From: Myxococcales bacterium
GTDB taxonomy: Bacteria > Myxococcota_A > Bradymonadia > REDH01
Length of the DNA stretch: 49,742 nt
Assembly (NCBI GenBank): GCA_947496715.1
Contig: CANMDT010000009.1
Span: 1 to 49,742, forward strand
Direction: 5' to 3'
The position numbers and the translations under genes were made by a program. The notes beneath the pieces were generated by a model. That model saw nothing but the letters and a program-made list of their open reading frames with translations, did no database searches and had not been told where the DNA came from. Shown one piece after another: positions 33,390 to 45,478 of this stretch. Every line of letters begins with the position of its first letter. Position 1 is the first letter of the stretch.

Positions 33390-34520
33390 AAGCTTCGTAC
33401 GCTCACCCTTTTGTCTCTGCTCCTCGCCGCATGCGGCTCCACCGCCGGCTCGCAGTCGCTCGTTGGCCCCGAAGTCCTCGCCGATGCCGACGGCAGCGGC
33501 GGTGATACCGCGTTTGCCGATGTCGGCGGTGACGACAGTGGCGCTGAGCAGGACGCCGGCTCCGATACCGCAACCGACAGCGCCGTCTCGCTCGACACCC
33601 AAGTGGAGGACGTGGGCGACACGACGGCCGACACGACGGTGGACGATACGACCACAATCGATACGACCGTTGACGACACCACCGTGTCCGACACAACGGC
33701 CGACACGACGGTCGATGATACGACCACAATCGATACGACCGTGGATGATACCACCGTTACCGACACAACCCCGCCGGTCTGCGAGCCCTCTTCGACCTCC
33801 TGCGTCGGCAATGTGCTCATCACCTGCGCCGCCGACGGCTCGGCGCTCGGCCGGACCCGCTGCTCCAGCACGGCGCAGATTTGTGCGACCGATGCAGACG
33901 GCCGCTCCGGCTGCATCGACCCGGTCTGTACCCCCGCTGCTGCCTACTGTGTCGATGCCGTCACCCGAGGCATCTGCGACGGGACGGGAGCGGGCCCGGC
34001 GTCGACCGAGGTCTGCCCGGCCGGTTGCAACGGAACCACCGGGGCCTGCAACGCGCTGCCTGGTGCTGGCTGCACGGTCGAGGACTCCACCCCCATTGTC
34101 GTCGGAGCTCTGCTCGAATTCGACCTCTGCGGCGCAGGCGATGATGTCGAGAGCGTGGGCGGCACCAATGACTGTACGGGCGGCTACATGTCGGACGACG
34201 AGGATGCGATCTTCGAGCTCACCCTCGATGCCCCGGCCACCCTGCTCTTTGACCTTCAGGATGCCGACAGCAGCGCCGCAATCGACACGCTGCTCTACCT
34301 CCGGAGCAGCTGCGACGTGGCCGAGAGCGAGCTGGTCTGCGCCGATGACATCCTCTGCGCCGACTCGGATATCACGAACGGTTGCACCGGCGAGGTACAG
34401 CCGCGCCAGTCGCAGTTCGAGGCCACGCTTGATGCCGGCACCTACTACATCGTTGCTGAGCAGTTCACGCGGAGCACCTTCACCTGCGGCAATGTGCAGC
34501 TCAGCGTGACCGAGCTCTAA
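33387..34520 (+). CDS. Lipoprotein with DTT-repeat linker and PPC-like C-terminal domain
   Basis: A 377-residue lipoprotein starting at TTG (SD AGGAG, 6-nt spacer). Signal peptide ends in lipobox LAAC (about residue 16). A linker of about 110 residues rich in Asp/Thr contains two identical-in-design 24-residue units (DTTADTTVDDTTTIDTTVDD type). A cysteine-rich region follows (about 130-230), with repeated CxxxxxxxC pairs of the form seen in other Myxococcota surface proteins, and then a PPC-like beta domain (about 245-377) with Asp-rich loops (DDEDAIFEL, LDAGTYYIVAEQ). No catalytic residues are evident. It is probably a surface-displayed binding protein. Its stop shares CTAA with the convergent gene. 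Confidence 0.82.
   Translation: MKLRTLTLLSLLLAACGSTAGSQSLVGPEVLADADGSGGDTAFADVGGDDSGAEQDAGSDTATDSAVSLDTQVEDVGDTTADTTVDDTTTIDTTVDDTTVSDTTADTTVDDTTTIDTTVDDTTVTDTTPPVCEPSSTSCVGNVLITCAADGSALGRTRCSSTAQICATDADGRSGCIDPVCTPAAAYCVDAVTRGICDGTGAGPASTEVCPAGCNGTTGACNALPGAGCTVEDSTPIVVGALLEFDLCGAGDDVESVGGTNDCTGGYMSDDEDAIFELTLDAPATLLFDLQDADSSAAIDTLLYLRSSCDVAESELVCADDILCADSDITNGCTGEVQPRQSQFEATLDAGTYYIVAEQFTRSTFTCGNVQLSVTEL
33618..33761 (+). repeat. Two tandem 72-bp units in the DTT-repeat linker
   Basis: 33618-33689 and 33690-33761 encode the same 24-residue peptide except for the last residue (Ser or Thr). Most base differences are at third codon positions, so the duplication is old enough to have drifted while the peptide was conserved. 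Confidence 0.88.
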
Positions 34521-35719
34521 CCGGGTTCGCCCGAGGCGGTGGCTCGCTGCCTCCTCCGTCCGAGCAGAGTTAGGGCACCGGCCAACAGCGCCGCGGCCGC
34601 AGCAAGCCACCCCGTCCATTGCTTCGGCGCGGCTGGTTGAACTGGCAACTGCCAGCTGTCGCACTGCGCCGCCGTAAGCCGCGCCGCAGGGACCAGCACC
34701 TTGCCCGTCTCGGTCGCAAGTTCGAGCAGTTCAAGCCCTTCCGGCAGGCAGCTTGCCGGCGTCACGAAGAGCGCCTGCCCTTCGCCGAGGAGCCGCTGCG
34801 AGACCACGGCGTTGCCACCCGAGATCAACCCGCCCATCAGGCAGTTTCCGCCGGCGCCCGCGAGTGCGGTGCAGAAGGGGGACCAGGCGCTGCCGGCCTC
34901 AGGTGCGGTTCGCACGCCCGCGCTCTTGAGCTGTGCCACGATGGGGTCTGTCTGGTAGGCGCCGGGCTGGCGCTCCGACTTGGGCGTTAGCGTGGCGGGC
35001 GGCTCCGTGAGCGTGAAGCTCTCGAGCAGCGCGACGCCGACACCGGCCAGCAGCGGGCCATCGGCAGCCGACAGTCGCGCCTCTTTGCCCGCCGTGAAGA
35101 GCAGCCAGACCAGCGTCTCGTTCGGCCCGGCGGTGGGTTGCACCATCTCCATGAGCGCTGCCATCCCGCGCGCGTCGAAGGACGCAGGCGCCGTCGTGGC
35201 AGGCCGGGTAGCACACTGCGCGCTGAGCCAGGCGAGCGCCTCGGCGGGGCGGTCTGTAGGCTCAAGGCGCGCAGCAGGCTTGCCGGTCTCCAGCAGCGTG
35301 ATGGCATACCGCTCGCCCGGTGTGAAGGTGTGTCGCAGCGCATTGGCGAGGTCGCGCAGCCGGTAGCGCGCCGCAGCGAGGTCGGAGGCGGGGCAGACCG
35401 CCGCCGCATCGATGACAAGTTCGGTGCGCAGGCCCAGCCCGCTGCGAAGGAGCGGCTCTCCATGGGCATGCTCGGCGAAGCGGGCGCCCGTGCGCGGGTC
35501 GGTGAGTGTCGCCGGGTCGGCCTCGATCGCCGGGCCGGTATCAGTACGGTGACGCACGATGAGCCGCGGGCTCACGCCGTCGGGCGGCGCAATGCCGACC
35601 AAGCTCGGCCGTGTAGGACCATGCTCGATGCGCCGAGAGTGCGCCTGCGCCGTCGCACCCTGCAGCCCCACGACGAGCCCTGCTGCGGTGGCCCACAGCA
35701 CTGCGTGGCGGTGGCTCAT
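34517..35719 (-). CDS. Exported single-pass membrane protein of unknown function
   Basis: A 400-residue protein with an N-terminal signal peptide (cleavage near AQA, residue 26), a large extracytoplasmic domain and one C-terminal helix (WTGWLAAAAALLAGALTLLG) followed by a basic tail RRRQR, so the N-terminal part faces outward. The central domain alternates beta strands and helices (LRTELVIDAAAVC, RYAITLLETG, TLVWLLFTAG), resembling a von Willebrand A-like or Rossmann-type fold, but no MIDAS motif DxSxS is seen. Five to six cysteines could form disulfides. The start codon overlaps the stop of the upstream MshEN/HEAT gene by four bases, so the two are translationally coupled and likely work together. 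Confidence 0.68.
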   Translation of the reverse strand: MSHRHAVLWATAAGLVVGLQGATAQAHSRRIEHGPTRPSLVGIAPPDGVSPRLIVRHRTDTGPAIEADPATLTDPRTGARFAEHAHGEPLLRSGLGLRTELVIDAAAVCPASDLAAARYRLRDLANALRHTFTPGERYAITLLETGKPAARLEPTDRPAEALAWLSAQCATRPATTAPASFDARGMAALMEMVQPTAGPNETLVWLLFTAGKEARLSAADGPLLAGVGVALLESFTLTEPPATLTPKSERQPGAYQTDPIVAQLKSAGVRTAPEAGSAWSPFCTALAGAGGNCLMGGLISGGNAVVSQRLLGEGQALFVTPASCLPEGLELLELATETGKVLVPAARLTAAQCDSWQLPVQPAAPKQWTGWLAAAAALLAGALTLLGRRRQRATASGEPG

Positions 35720-38391
35720 CGGGCGAAGAACCGCTGGACCGTCCGGCGGGCAGACTCGAGCGCGTCGCGGTCGAGGTCGGGGTGATAGTTGACCGTCAGC
35801 CGCGGCGTCATGCGCAGCTCCTTGGCAGCGTTGTCACGCACGCGCCTGTCTTTGTGGATCATGGCGTCGAGGAGCCAGGCGAGGCGTCCGTCCGGGCCGT
35901 GTGCCTTGTGCCACTTGGTCCAGGCGGCAGCGTCGAGATCGCTCGGCAGGAAGGCGATTCGGGTGAGCGCGGTCGCTGCCCTGTCGTGCAAGCTCGGGTG
36001 GCCGAGGAGTTCGATGAGCGCCGGGATGCAGAGCTCGTCCCGCAGAATCATCAGCGCGGAGATGGCGGCGCTTCGGCTGTGTTCGTCACCCTCTCGGAGC
36101 CGGAGCCGGATGGCCGGAATCTGGGCGTTCATGGGGCGCGAGCCGCGCACCGACTCAACGAACCGCAGTGCGATGCCGCGGGTCTGGTCGTCGCGGTCGA
36201 AGATGCGTTCCACAATGTCCGAGATAAACTCGTCGGACCCGTCCCGCGTGACAATCAGCGTGGCGTAGTAGCGGGTGTCATCGTTGTCGCTGCGCATGAG
36301 CGGCACGAGCAGTGGAGCGTAGATCGCGGGCTGAAGTCCGGCGAGCCAGAGGATGCTTCCGTGCTCCTCGAGGGGGCGGAGCGCCTGCTCTGGGATGCGC
36401 CGTTCGATTTTGCGGTGGCCGGGAAAGCGGTCGATGACCTCGGTTGCTGCAGCCTTGCCGCGGCCGAGCAGCTCCTGCATGGCGGCACGAGAGAGGACGG
36501 TGTCGCTGCCCTCGAGCGCCTCGAGTAGGGCCACGGTTGAGCGGTCGCGGGTGCTGCCCGCCAGCAGGGCCTCAACATTCGCCGGCCGCGGCTCCGTCTG
36601 GGTGATGGCGAGTTCCAGGTCGAGCTCCACAGGCTCTGCCGCGATGCCGCGGAGCCGGTGGGTGTGGGCATCGTGGTGGCGGACGGGCTCTGCGGCCTCG
36701 GCCAAGACGGCAGCATGGCTGGCGGAGCGGGCCGCGAGCCAGGACTCCGCCGCTGTCCGAATCTCGGCGGTTGCCTTGAAGGGTTCCGGGTGGGTGGCCG
36801 AGAGAGCGCTGTTCCCGGCCGCAGCGGTCTCCTCGAGGAGCTCTGCAAGGATGCCGGTGACCCGCTGGAGGGGTGTCGAGGCTTCGAGCGCCTGGGTGGC
36901 GGAGAGGACCAAAGCGTAGGCGCCGCTTGGCAGCTCGGGGACTTCGTCGGTCCCGCCAGCGCTGGCGCGGAGCGAGGCGGCGCGAACACGGGCATCGGAG
37001 AAGGCGAGCTGCGCAACGAACTGTTCTGTGAGCGGCGAAGGCCGTTCCGGCCCCGTCTCCGCCAGGCTCTCGTCGCTGCTCTCATTGAGCTGCACAGCGT
37101 TGGCAACGGGCGACAGCGCCGAGGTCGAGCGGCCTTGGCCCAGCGCTGAGAGAGGGACGGTGGCGGACCGCTGCACTGCAGCTTCGGCTGCGATGCGAAG
37201 GGCCTCGAACTCATCTGCCGAACCCTGCTGAGGCAGCGGGGCTTGCTCTGCAAAGAGCGAAAGGTCGAGGTTCGGCATCGGCAGCGTGGACAGCGCCGCA
37301 AGCGCTCGGACGGCGGTCGCGCTGACGGCGGTCGGTGGGGACGCGCTCGTCATTGGCTCCGCCGGCCTCAGGGTGGATAGGTCGGTGCGGGAGCCCTTGC
37401 GGACAAGGATGAGCCGCTGGAGAGCCTCGCTCATGCGTGTGATTGCGCCCAGCACCACGGCCAGCGCGCTGAAATCGTGGCCCTCCGTGAGGTCGCAGAT
37501 GGCGAGCATGGCCGTCCGGTTGGCGATGCGTATGGGAATCGCCAGCAGTTCGTCTGGCGGAGCGACGCCCAGTCCGTGGTAGAGCGGCGCAAGACCGGCA
37601 CGGTGAGGCGGGCCGCGGAAGGGCTCGTCTCGTTCGCAGAGCAGCGCGAGCGCGCTGCCGGCCGGTGGCTTGAGCTCCAGCGACTCGATCGGACGGGCAG
37701 GGGTGTCGAGCCCCTGATACCCGTAGCCCTGCACCTTGCCCTTGCCCACTGCGAGCAGGATGCGGCGCGGAAAGTAGACGCCGAGAAAGGAGAGGGCGGC
37801 GAGCAGGATCTCGTCGCGGTCGGAAGAGGCATCGAAGAGTGCGATGACCTCCGCGGTGCTCCAGTTGCGGCCGCCCCAGCGGTCTGCGCCCGGCGCTGGC
37901 GCGAGCGAGATCCGGAAGGGGTCGGCCATCACCGCCAGGACCGCAGCCACCTTGGCTGGCAGCGGAGCTCCGTGCAGCAGGTGGAGCGCCTGCGTGATTC
38001 TGAACTCCGGCGTCACATACTGCCGCACCGCTTTGCCGCTCTCCGCCTCGAGCCGTTCGCGCTCCGCCAGGGGCAGCGGCGATGAGACCGCAACGCGCAG
38101 GTCGCTCGCATCTTCGTGGAAGGGGACAGCAGAGAGCTGCCGCGCCCGGTGCAGAGGAAGCCGCCCAAGCACGCCAGGTAGCACCGCGTAGAAGTCATCC
38201 GGCCCCACGGTAGGGAGCCCGCAGGCACGCCCAAGATAACGGGTTAGCACGGCTTCGTTCAGCCTCTGGGAGAGCAACAGCTCGGTCGCCAGATCGCTCT
38301 TCATCGCCTGTCTCGATGCATCAGCCGTTGCGAGGTCCTCTGCGGTGAGGACCCCGTCCGCGAGGAGCATGGAGCGGAGGCGGGTGAGCAT
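35716..38391 (-). CDS. MshEN/GspE-N-like, GAF-like and HEAT-repeat protein
   Basis: An 891-residue cytoplasmic protein. Residues about 1-155 match the MshEN (T2SSE-N) type domain: two short helical LxxxG motifs (LLADGVLTAEDLATAD, LLLSQRLNEAVLTRYLG), then LPLHRARQLSAVPF, as in N-terminal domains of secretion and pilus ATPases that can bind cyclic di-GMP. About 170-345 is GAF-like. A long Ala/Ser/Pro/Glu-rich linker (about 345-600) follows, and the C-terminal part (about 610-870) is HEAT/armadillo repeats. There is no ATPase domain. Such proteins could sense cyclic di-GMP and scaffold partners; this is inference. Coupled to the exported protein gene downstream and divergent from secA. Confidence 0.75.
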   Translation of the reverse strand: MLTRLRSMLLADGVLTAEDLATADASRQAMKSDLATELLLSQRLNEAVLTRYLGRACGLPTVGPDDFYAVLPGVLGRLPLHRARQLSAVPFHEDASDLRVAVSSPLPLAERERLEAESGKAVRQYVTPEFRITQALHLLHGAPLPAKVAAVLAVMADPFRISLAPAPGADRWGGRNWSTAEVIALFDASSDRDEILLAALSFLGVYFPRRILLAVGKGKVQGYGYQGLDTPARPIESLELKPPAGSALALLCERDEPFRGPPHRAGLAPLYHGLGVAPPDELLAIPIRIANRTAMLAICDLTEGHDFSALAVVLGAITRMSEALQRLILVRKGSRTDLSTLRPAEPMTSASPPTAVSATAVRALAALSTLPMPNLDLSLFAEQAPLPQQGSADEFEALRIAAEAAVQRSATVPLSALGQGRSTSALSPVANAVQLNESSDESLAETGPERPSPLTEQFVAQLAFSDARVRAASLRASAGGTDEVPELPSGAYALVLSATQALEASTPLQRVTGILAELLEETAAAGNSALSATHPEPFKATAEIRTAAESWLAARSASHAAVLAEAAEPVRHHDAHTHRLRGIAAEPVELDLELAITQTEPRPANVEALLAGSTRDRSTVALLEALEGSDTVLSRAAMQELLGRGKAAATEVIDRFPGHRKIERRIPEQALRPLEEHGSILWLAGLQPAIYAPLLVPLMRSDNDDTRYYATLIVTRDGSDEFISDIVERIFDRDDQTRGIALRFVESVRGSRPMNAQIPAIRLRLREGDEHSRSAAISALMILRDELCIPALIELLGHPSLHDRAATALTRIAFLPSDLDAAAWTKWHKAHGPDGRLAWLLDAMIHKDRRVRDNAAKELRMTPRLTVNYHPDLDRDALESARRTVQRFFAR

Positions 38392-38598
38392 GGTGAGCGA
38401 TGGGTTGCTGGCGCCGCCCGAGCCGAGCCGGACCCTCGTCTGGGGCTGGTTGCCGATCGGTGGACGCCGCTAACGAGGATAGCCTGTCGAGGTGGAGGGG
38501 TCAAAGCCCGCAGCCGCCGCGCTGTGATTGCCACTGCGGGCGGGAATCGGTAGGCAGGCGGCGCTGTTAAAGCCTCCCCGTCTGCGCGAAGTGTTTCC

Positions 38599-41358
<2,760 letters not shown>

Positions 41359-41390
41359 GCCCTCACCGACCGTAACGGCAGAAGTGCGGA

Positions 41391-41426
41391 GGGGAAGCGG
41401 AGACCGGAACGGGTCTCCTGCTCCCC
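41391..41426. terminator. Two-part hairpin between convergent secA and lipoprotein genes
   Basis: GGAGACC-GGAACG-GGTCTCC (41399-41418) is a perfect 7-bp stem with a 6-nt loop. Outside a 3x3 internal loop, GGGGA (41391-41395) pairs with TCCCC (41422-41426). It lies in the 78-bp gap between two convergent stops and could stop transcription in either direction. A T-tract is lacking. Confidence 0.55.
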
Positions 41427-41436
41427 CGCGAGCGCC

Positions 41437-42408
41437 TTAGTTGAAGACCGCGATGGTCTGGGCGCAGCAGTTGTCGAGCAGGCAGTTCTGCGTCGGGTCG
41501 CAGTTGTTGTCAGCGTTGCAGGCCGGGGTCTCTTCGAGCTGGCTGCAGCCGTTGGCTGCGTCGCATTGCTCGAGTGCGATCCAGGGGCCGTTGCAGGCCG
41601 CGTCGCCCGTGATGCCGGCGTCGTCCTTGCAGGAGCTGGCGCAGGCCGCGATGGTCGCGGGGTCGAAGGGGTTGCCGGCGAAGATGCAGCTGGTGAGGCA
41701 GGTGCCGTAGGGCTCCAGGTAGGGGCAGCAGGGGCCGGTGCAGACGTCGGGGTTGGCAGCGCAGCTGCCGCCACCACCGCCGGTGTCTGCGGTGCCGGTG
41801 TCGGTCTCAACCGGGGCGGCGCAGTTGGCCGAACCATCGCTGGTGACGACGGTCGCACGGAAGCTGCCCGAGAGGGTGCCGTCGGGCGACTGGGTGGTCA
41901 CATTGTTCAGCGCCACATTCTCGAAGGAGCCCGAGATGGTGGTACCGGCGGTGTTGGGGCACTGGCCAATGCGGATGGCGCCGCCGCTGCTCTCGCGGAT
42001 GCCGGTTGCACCCGTGGTGGTGAGCCAGGTGCCCTCGGGCGGTGCGCCGGTGATGGCGACGCTGCCGGGCAGCTCCGTGCCGGTCGTGTCGACTTGGAAG
42101 GAGATGATGGTGCCGTCGGCCGAGGCGAGGTTAACGATGAGTGCGCCCTGGAGGACCGAGGCGGTGTACTGTCCCTCAACCGCCGCTTCGGTGCTTCCGG
42201 TGAAGCTGCCGGGAGCGGAGCCGCCCGAAACCGTCGCATCGACTTGGTAATCAGGGCCGGCGCCGGCGCCTGTGTCGGAGCCCGTATCGGTGCTTCCGCC
42301 ACCGCCACCGCCTCCACCGCCGCTCTCGCGGGTGTTGACGGTGACCTCGGTGGTGCAGGCTGCGAAGAGAAGGAGAGCAGAGAGGCTGCTGATACGCATC
42401 AGAGACAT
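41437..42408 (-). CDS. Lipoprotein with poly-Gly linker, beta domain and Cys-rich C-terminus
   Basis: A 323-residue lipoprotein. ATG at 42408 is preferred (GGA 8-10 nt upstream) over TTG at 42414 or ATG at 42399; all keep the signal and lipobox FAAC. A run of nine Gly follows, then an acidic Thr/Asp/Gly linker. Residues about 50-200 form a beta-strand-rich domain without cysteines until one pair near its end. After a second Gly-rich linker, the last 100 residues carry about 18 cysteines, including CTGPCCPYLEPYGTC and DNCCAQ, a knot-like disulfide domain. I do not recognise the family. It lies 41 bp downstream of the ceramidase-like lipoprotein gene, likely in the same transcript. Confidence 0.75.
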   Translation of the reverse strand: MSLMRISSLSALLLFAACTTEVTVNTRESGGGGGGGGGSTDTGSDTGAGAGPDYQVDATVSGGSAPGSFTGSTEAAVEGQYTASVLQGALIVNLASADGTIISFQVDTTGTELPGSVAITGAPPEGTWLTTTGATGIRESSGGAIRIGQCPNTAGTTISGSFENVALNNVTTQSPDGTLSGSFRATVVTSDGSANCAAPVETDTGTADTGGGGGSCAANPDVCTGPCCPYLEPYGTCLTSCIFAGNPFDPATIAACASSCKDDAGITGDAACNGPWIALEQCDAANGCSQLEETPACNADNNCDPTQNCLLDNCCAQTIAVFN

Positions 42409-42449
42409 GGACAATTCCGTAGGGGGTAACGGCCGCGCAGGGCGGCGGA

Positions 42450-45332
42450 TCAGGGGATGGTGATCGAGATGGTGGTGGTGCCCGCATTGCCGTGCAGGTC
42501 GGTGACGCTCACCACCGCTTCCCAGACGCCGCTCGTGAGCGTCGAGACATCGATGTTGTAGGTGGTGACGGGGCGGCGCGGTCCGCCATCCTGACCAACG
42601 GTGGTGAGGGTGATGGCGCCTGCCGGAAGCGCGGCTGCAGAGGTTCCCTGCCGAAGGGTGAGATCGAAGCTGCTCTCGGTTACATCGGTGCCCGCGACGG
42701 CCGGCGGCTCGGAGCCCGAGGGCGTCCAGCTGTTGCGAAGTCGGTAGTTGCCCGAGACCGCGCCGGGGTCAGCATCGAAGTTGAGCGAGAAGTTCATCTG
42801 CGCGTCGGCGTCGTAGCCGAGCGTGCCGGTGATGGTGTTGCCGCTCTGCGTCGCCGTCACATTCAGCCCTGTCGGGAGCAGCTCGAAGGGCCTGCTGTTG
42901 ATGACATAGGGGGTGAAGGTCGTGTCGGTCAGCGAGGAGAGGTAGCTGCCCGAGACATAGAAGCGGTAGGTGCCGGCGGGGAAGTTGTAGAGCTCCTCCC
43001 AGCGCACAACCCACTGCCACTCCACCTCGTCGGGCTGCCGGATACGGGTGAGGAAGCGGCTCGACCGGTTGGAGTAGGTGGTGAAGTCGGGGAGGATGAC
43101 ATTCTCGAAGGTCACGCCATCGCTGCCGAGCTTCTGGAGGATGACCAGCGGCGCCTGCGGCATCTCGGCACCGGGGTCGCCACCGACCCAGGCGAACTCC
43201 GCGGGCTGCAGCCGCTCGACGGTCTCGGGCATGTCCTGAAGGATCAGGCCGACCCGCTCGATCGGCGTGGTGTCGATGGGGAAGGGCTCCTCTTCGACGT
43301 CTGTGAACTGGCTCGGCAGTGCGGTCGCCACGCCGGGTGTTGCGGTGCGGTCGCCGAGGATCTTCATGGCGTCGACGGCCCGGTCGCGCATGTAGTCGCC
43401 GAGCTTGGGACCCCAGGGGCTCACGGTGCTCTCGTAGCCACCCTGCAGGAAGGAGAAGGTGTAGTCGGGGAAGTCATCCGGTGCGTAGTCGTCCACAAAG
43501 CCGGGGAAGGGGGGCTTGTCGCCACGGAGGTTGGTGGGGAGCAGATAGAAGAAGTGGTCCTGGGCGTAGCCGAAGGTCCATGCGGTGAGCGGGTCGATAC
43601 CGAGGTCGTTTCTGGCCTTCTGGAGCACATCCCAGGAGAGCTCTTCGGCAAGCTCACCGGGCATGGTGACGAGCGTGAGGCCGTCGACCTTGAGCGCCGT
43701 GATCTGCGAGCGCAGCAGCATGGTCGGCGGCCGGTTGAAGATGAGGAAGTGGAGGGCGGCGGAGCAGACCAGATGGTCTGTGCGCTGGAAGGTGGTGGGG
43801 TCCTGGTCGTTGGTCGGGCGCTGGCCGTCGACGCAGGAGAGGCCGCCGTAGTGGTACTCTCCGCCGAAGGGGCGGGGCGGTGTGGCGGAGAACTCATCGC
43901 GCTCGTAGCCGAGCAGGTCGTAGGTGACGGGGAAACGGTAGGTGAAGCCGTCGAGCTCCACATCGGTCTTGGTCTCGAGCGCGTCGAGCTCTCCCTTCAC
44001 CTTCTCGGTGAAGGCCTGGCCGAGCCGCTCTGCGGAGGCGGGGAAGGAGTGGCCGCCGTAGTCGCCGGCGGGGCTCATGGAGCCGGAGTTCTGGTTGAAG
44101 TACATGGTCTGAACGTTGGCATCGGCATCGGCGCTGAGCGCATAGCCGAGCTCTTCTTCCGCGCCGCCGAGCGCATCGCCGGTCACGTAGTCGGAGCCGT
44201 TGAGTGTGCCGTGGGCAGCAAAGGAGAAGAGCACTCCGCGGGTGCGGCCGTCGAGTTCGGCCACCTTGAAGAGGAGCACGCGGTTGTCGTCGAAGTGGGG
44301 GGTCTGGCTCCAGCGGTCGCGGCCCACCTGATCATCGGTGTCGAAGGCCTCGACAATCTTCGCGCCGAACTTGGCAGGGCGGAGGTCATCGAGGGCGGCG
44401 TCGGCCGACTCGATGGTGGAGTCGATGAGCCAGTCGAAGAACTGCTGGTGGAAGTTGCCGATGCCAAAGGCGCCGATGGGGGCCGCATTGTCGCTGGGCA
44501 TGTGCCAGTGGCGGCAGGGGCCGGAGTGGGTGTGGGTGGTCGAGATGACGAGGCTGTCGCGCCAGTCCTTGCCGGTGCGCTCCTGGAGGTGGCGGGCGAT
44601 GGCCTCGTGGAAGGCGGAGTCGATGAAGATAACGGGGAGCCGGATGAACATGAGCTGCCGGCTGCCGTTATCGATGACCATGGTCCTGGCGAACAGGCCC
44701 TGCGTCTCGCCCACAGAGGCGCGGAGCGTTGTCGCATAGCGGCCGTCTTCGAAGGCAGCGCGCTCGCCGAAACCGCCCATCTCCGTGCCGATGGGGAAGT
44801 TCATCAGCGTGCTCGAAAAGCCTGCGCGGAAGGTGCCAGGCACATCACCGCCTGGAGCCTCACCGGTGACCTCGCTGGTGAACGGACGGCACTCGCCGAA
44901 GTCGGTGCAGGTCTCACCCTCGATGCACTCCGAGTCGAGCGTGCAGCGGACGCGGCAGACGCGGTCGATGCAGGCTGCGAAGCGACCGAGGTCGGGCTTG
45001 ATGGCGTTGAGGAGGCGTTGGCACTTCGGCCAATCGTCGAGTGCGCGGCAGGTAGGTGCGGCCTGGCAGAGGCTATCGACGCAGAGCCCGAACTCGGGGC
45101 AGTCGCGGTCGGCCGTGCAGGAGACCGTCGGATAGACATCAGCGCTTGTGTCTTCGCCGGAGCCGGAGCCGTCAGACTCGGTCGTGTCTGCAAGGCCGGA
45201 ACCGTCGCCGGAGCCGTCCGCCGTGCCGGTGTCGGCCACGGCACTGGTCTTGGCCTCGTCGCCGCAGGCAGCCAGAGAGAGGGTCAGTCCGGCGAGCAGA
45301 CAGAGCAGAGAGCGCACGAGGGATCGGGACAT
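42450..45332 (-). CDS. Neutral/alkaline ceramidase-like lipoprotein
   Basis: A 960-residue lipoprotein: signal with lipobox LAAC, an Asp/Ser/Gly linker, a Cys-rich module (about 68-145: CTADRDCPEFGLCVDSLC and CTLDSECIEGETC type repeats), then a ceramidase-like domain (about 167-680). Family marks are ISTTHTHSGP (zinc His), FSFAAHGT, QNSGSMSP (Ser in the position of the catalytic serine of GDxSPN), MPGELAEE (zinc Glu) and GGYEST. Neutral ceramidases hydrolyse N-acylsphingosines to sphingoid base and fatty acid. The C-terminal part (about 690-960) is beta-rich. The enzyme is probably displayed on the cell surface or in the periplasm. GAGG lies 7-10 nt upstream of ATG 45332, inside a palindrome. 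Activity is inferred from the family. Confidence 0.84.
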   Translation of the reverse strand: MSRSLVRSLLCLLAGLTLSLAACGDEAKTSAVADTGTADGSGDGSGLADTTESDGSGSGEDTSADVYPTVSCTADRDCPEFGLCVDSLCQAAPTCRALDDWPKCQRLLNAIKPDLGRFAACIDRVCRVRCTLDSECIEGETCTDFGECRPFTSEVTGEAPGGDVPGTFRAGFSSTLMNFPIGTEMGGFGERAAFEDGRYATTLRASVGETQGLFARTMVIDNGSRQLMFIRLPVIFIDSAFHEAIARHLQERTGKDWRDSLVISTTHTHSGPCRHWHMPSDNAAPIGAFGIGNFHQQFFDWLIDSTIESADAALDDLRPAKFGAKIVEAFDTDDQVGRDRWSQTPHFDDNRVLLFKVAELDGRTRGVLFSFAAHGTLNGSDYVTGDALGGAEEELGYALSADADANVQTMYFNQNSGSMSPAGDYGGHSFPASAERLGQAFTEKVKGELDALETKTDVELDGFTYRFPVTYDLLGYERDEFSATPPRPFGGEYHYGGLSCVDGQRPTNDQDPTTFQRTDHLVCSAALHFLIFNRPPTMLLRSQITALKVDGLTLVTMPGELAEELSWDVLQKARNDLGIDPLTAWTFGYAQDHFFYLLPTNLRGDKPPFPGFVDDYAPDDFPDYTFSFLQGGYESTVSPWGPKLGDYMRDRAVDAMKILGDRTATPGVATALPSQFTDVEEEPFPIDTTPIERVGLILQDMPETVERLQPAEFAWVGGDPGAEMPQAPLVILQKLGSDGVTFENVILPDFTTYSNRSSRFLTRIRQPDEVEWQWVVRWEELYNFPAGTYRFYVSGSYLSSLTDTTFTPYVINSRPFELLPTGLNVTATQSGNTITGTLGYDADAQMNFSLNFDADPGAVSGNYRLRNSWTPSGSEPPAVAGTDVTESSFDLTLRQGTSAAALPAGAITLTTVGQDGGPRRPVTTYNIDVSTLTSGVWEAVVSVTDLHGNAGTTTISITIP

Positions 45333-45340
45333 TTCAAACC

Positions 45341-45352
45341 TCTTTCGAAAGA
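45341..45352. promoter_or_regulatory. 12-bp perfect palindrome overlapping the ceramidase gene's ribosome-binding site
   Basis: TCTTTCGAAAGA is a perfect palindrome 9-20 bp upstream of ATG 45332. On the minus strand its end supplies part of the AGAGG ribosome-binding site, so a bound protein or RNA fold could mask translation initiation. No partner is known. Confidence 0.35.
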
Positions 45353-45478
45353 GTCACACAAGCGACACGCGACTTTAGCCCCTTTTGGTACCTGCGCCAA
45401 CTTGCGCGGGCTGCGACTGCAGGACGGATTGGGGTCACCGATTGCGCAGCGCGTCACCGCTTCGGAGCGCAAGGAATG

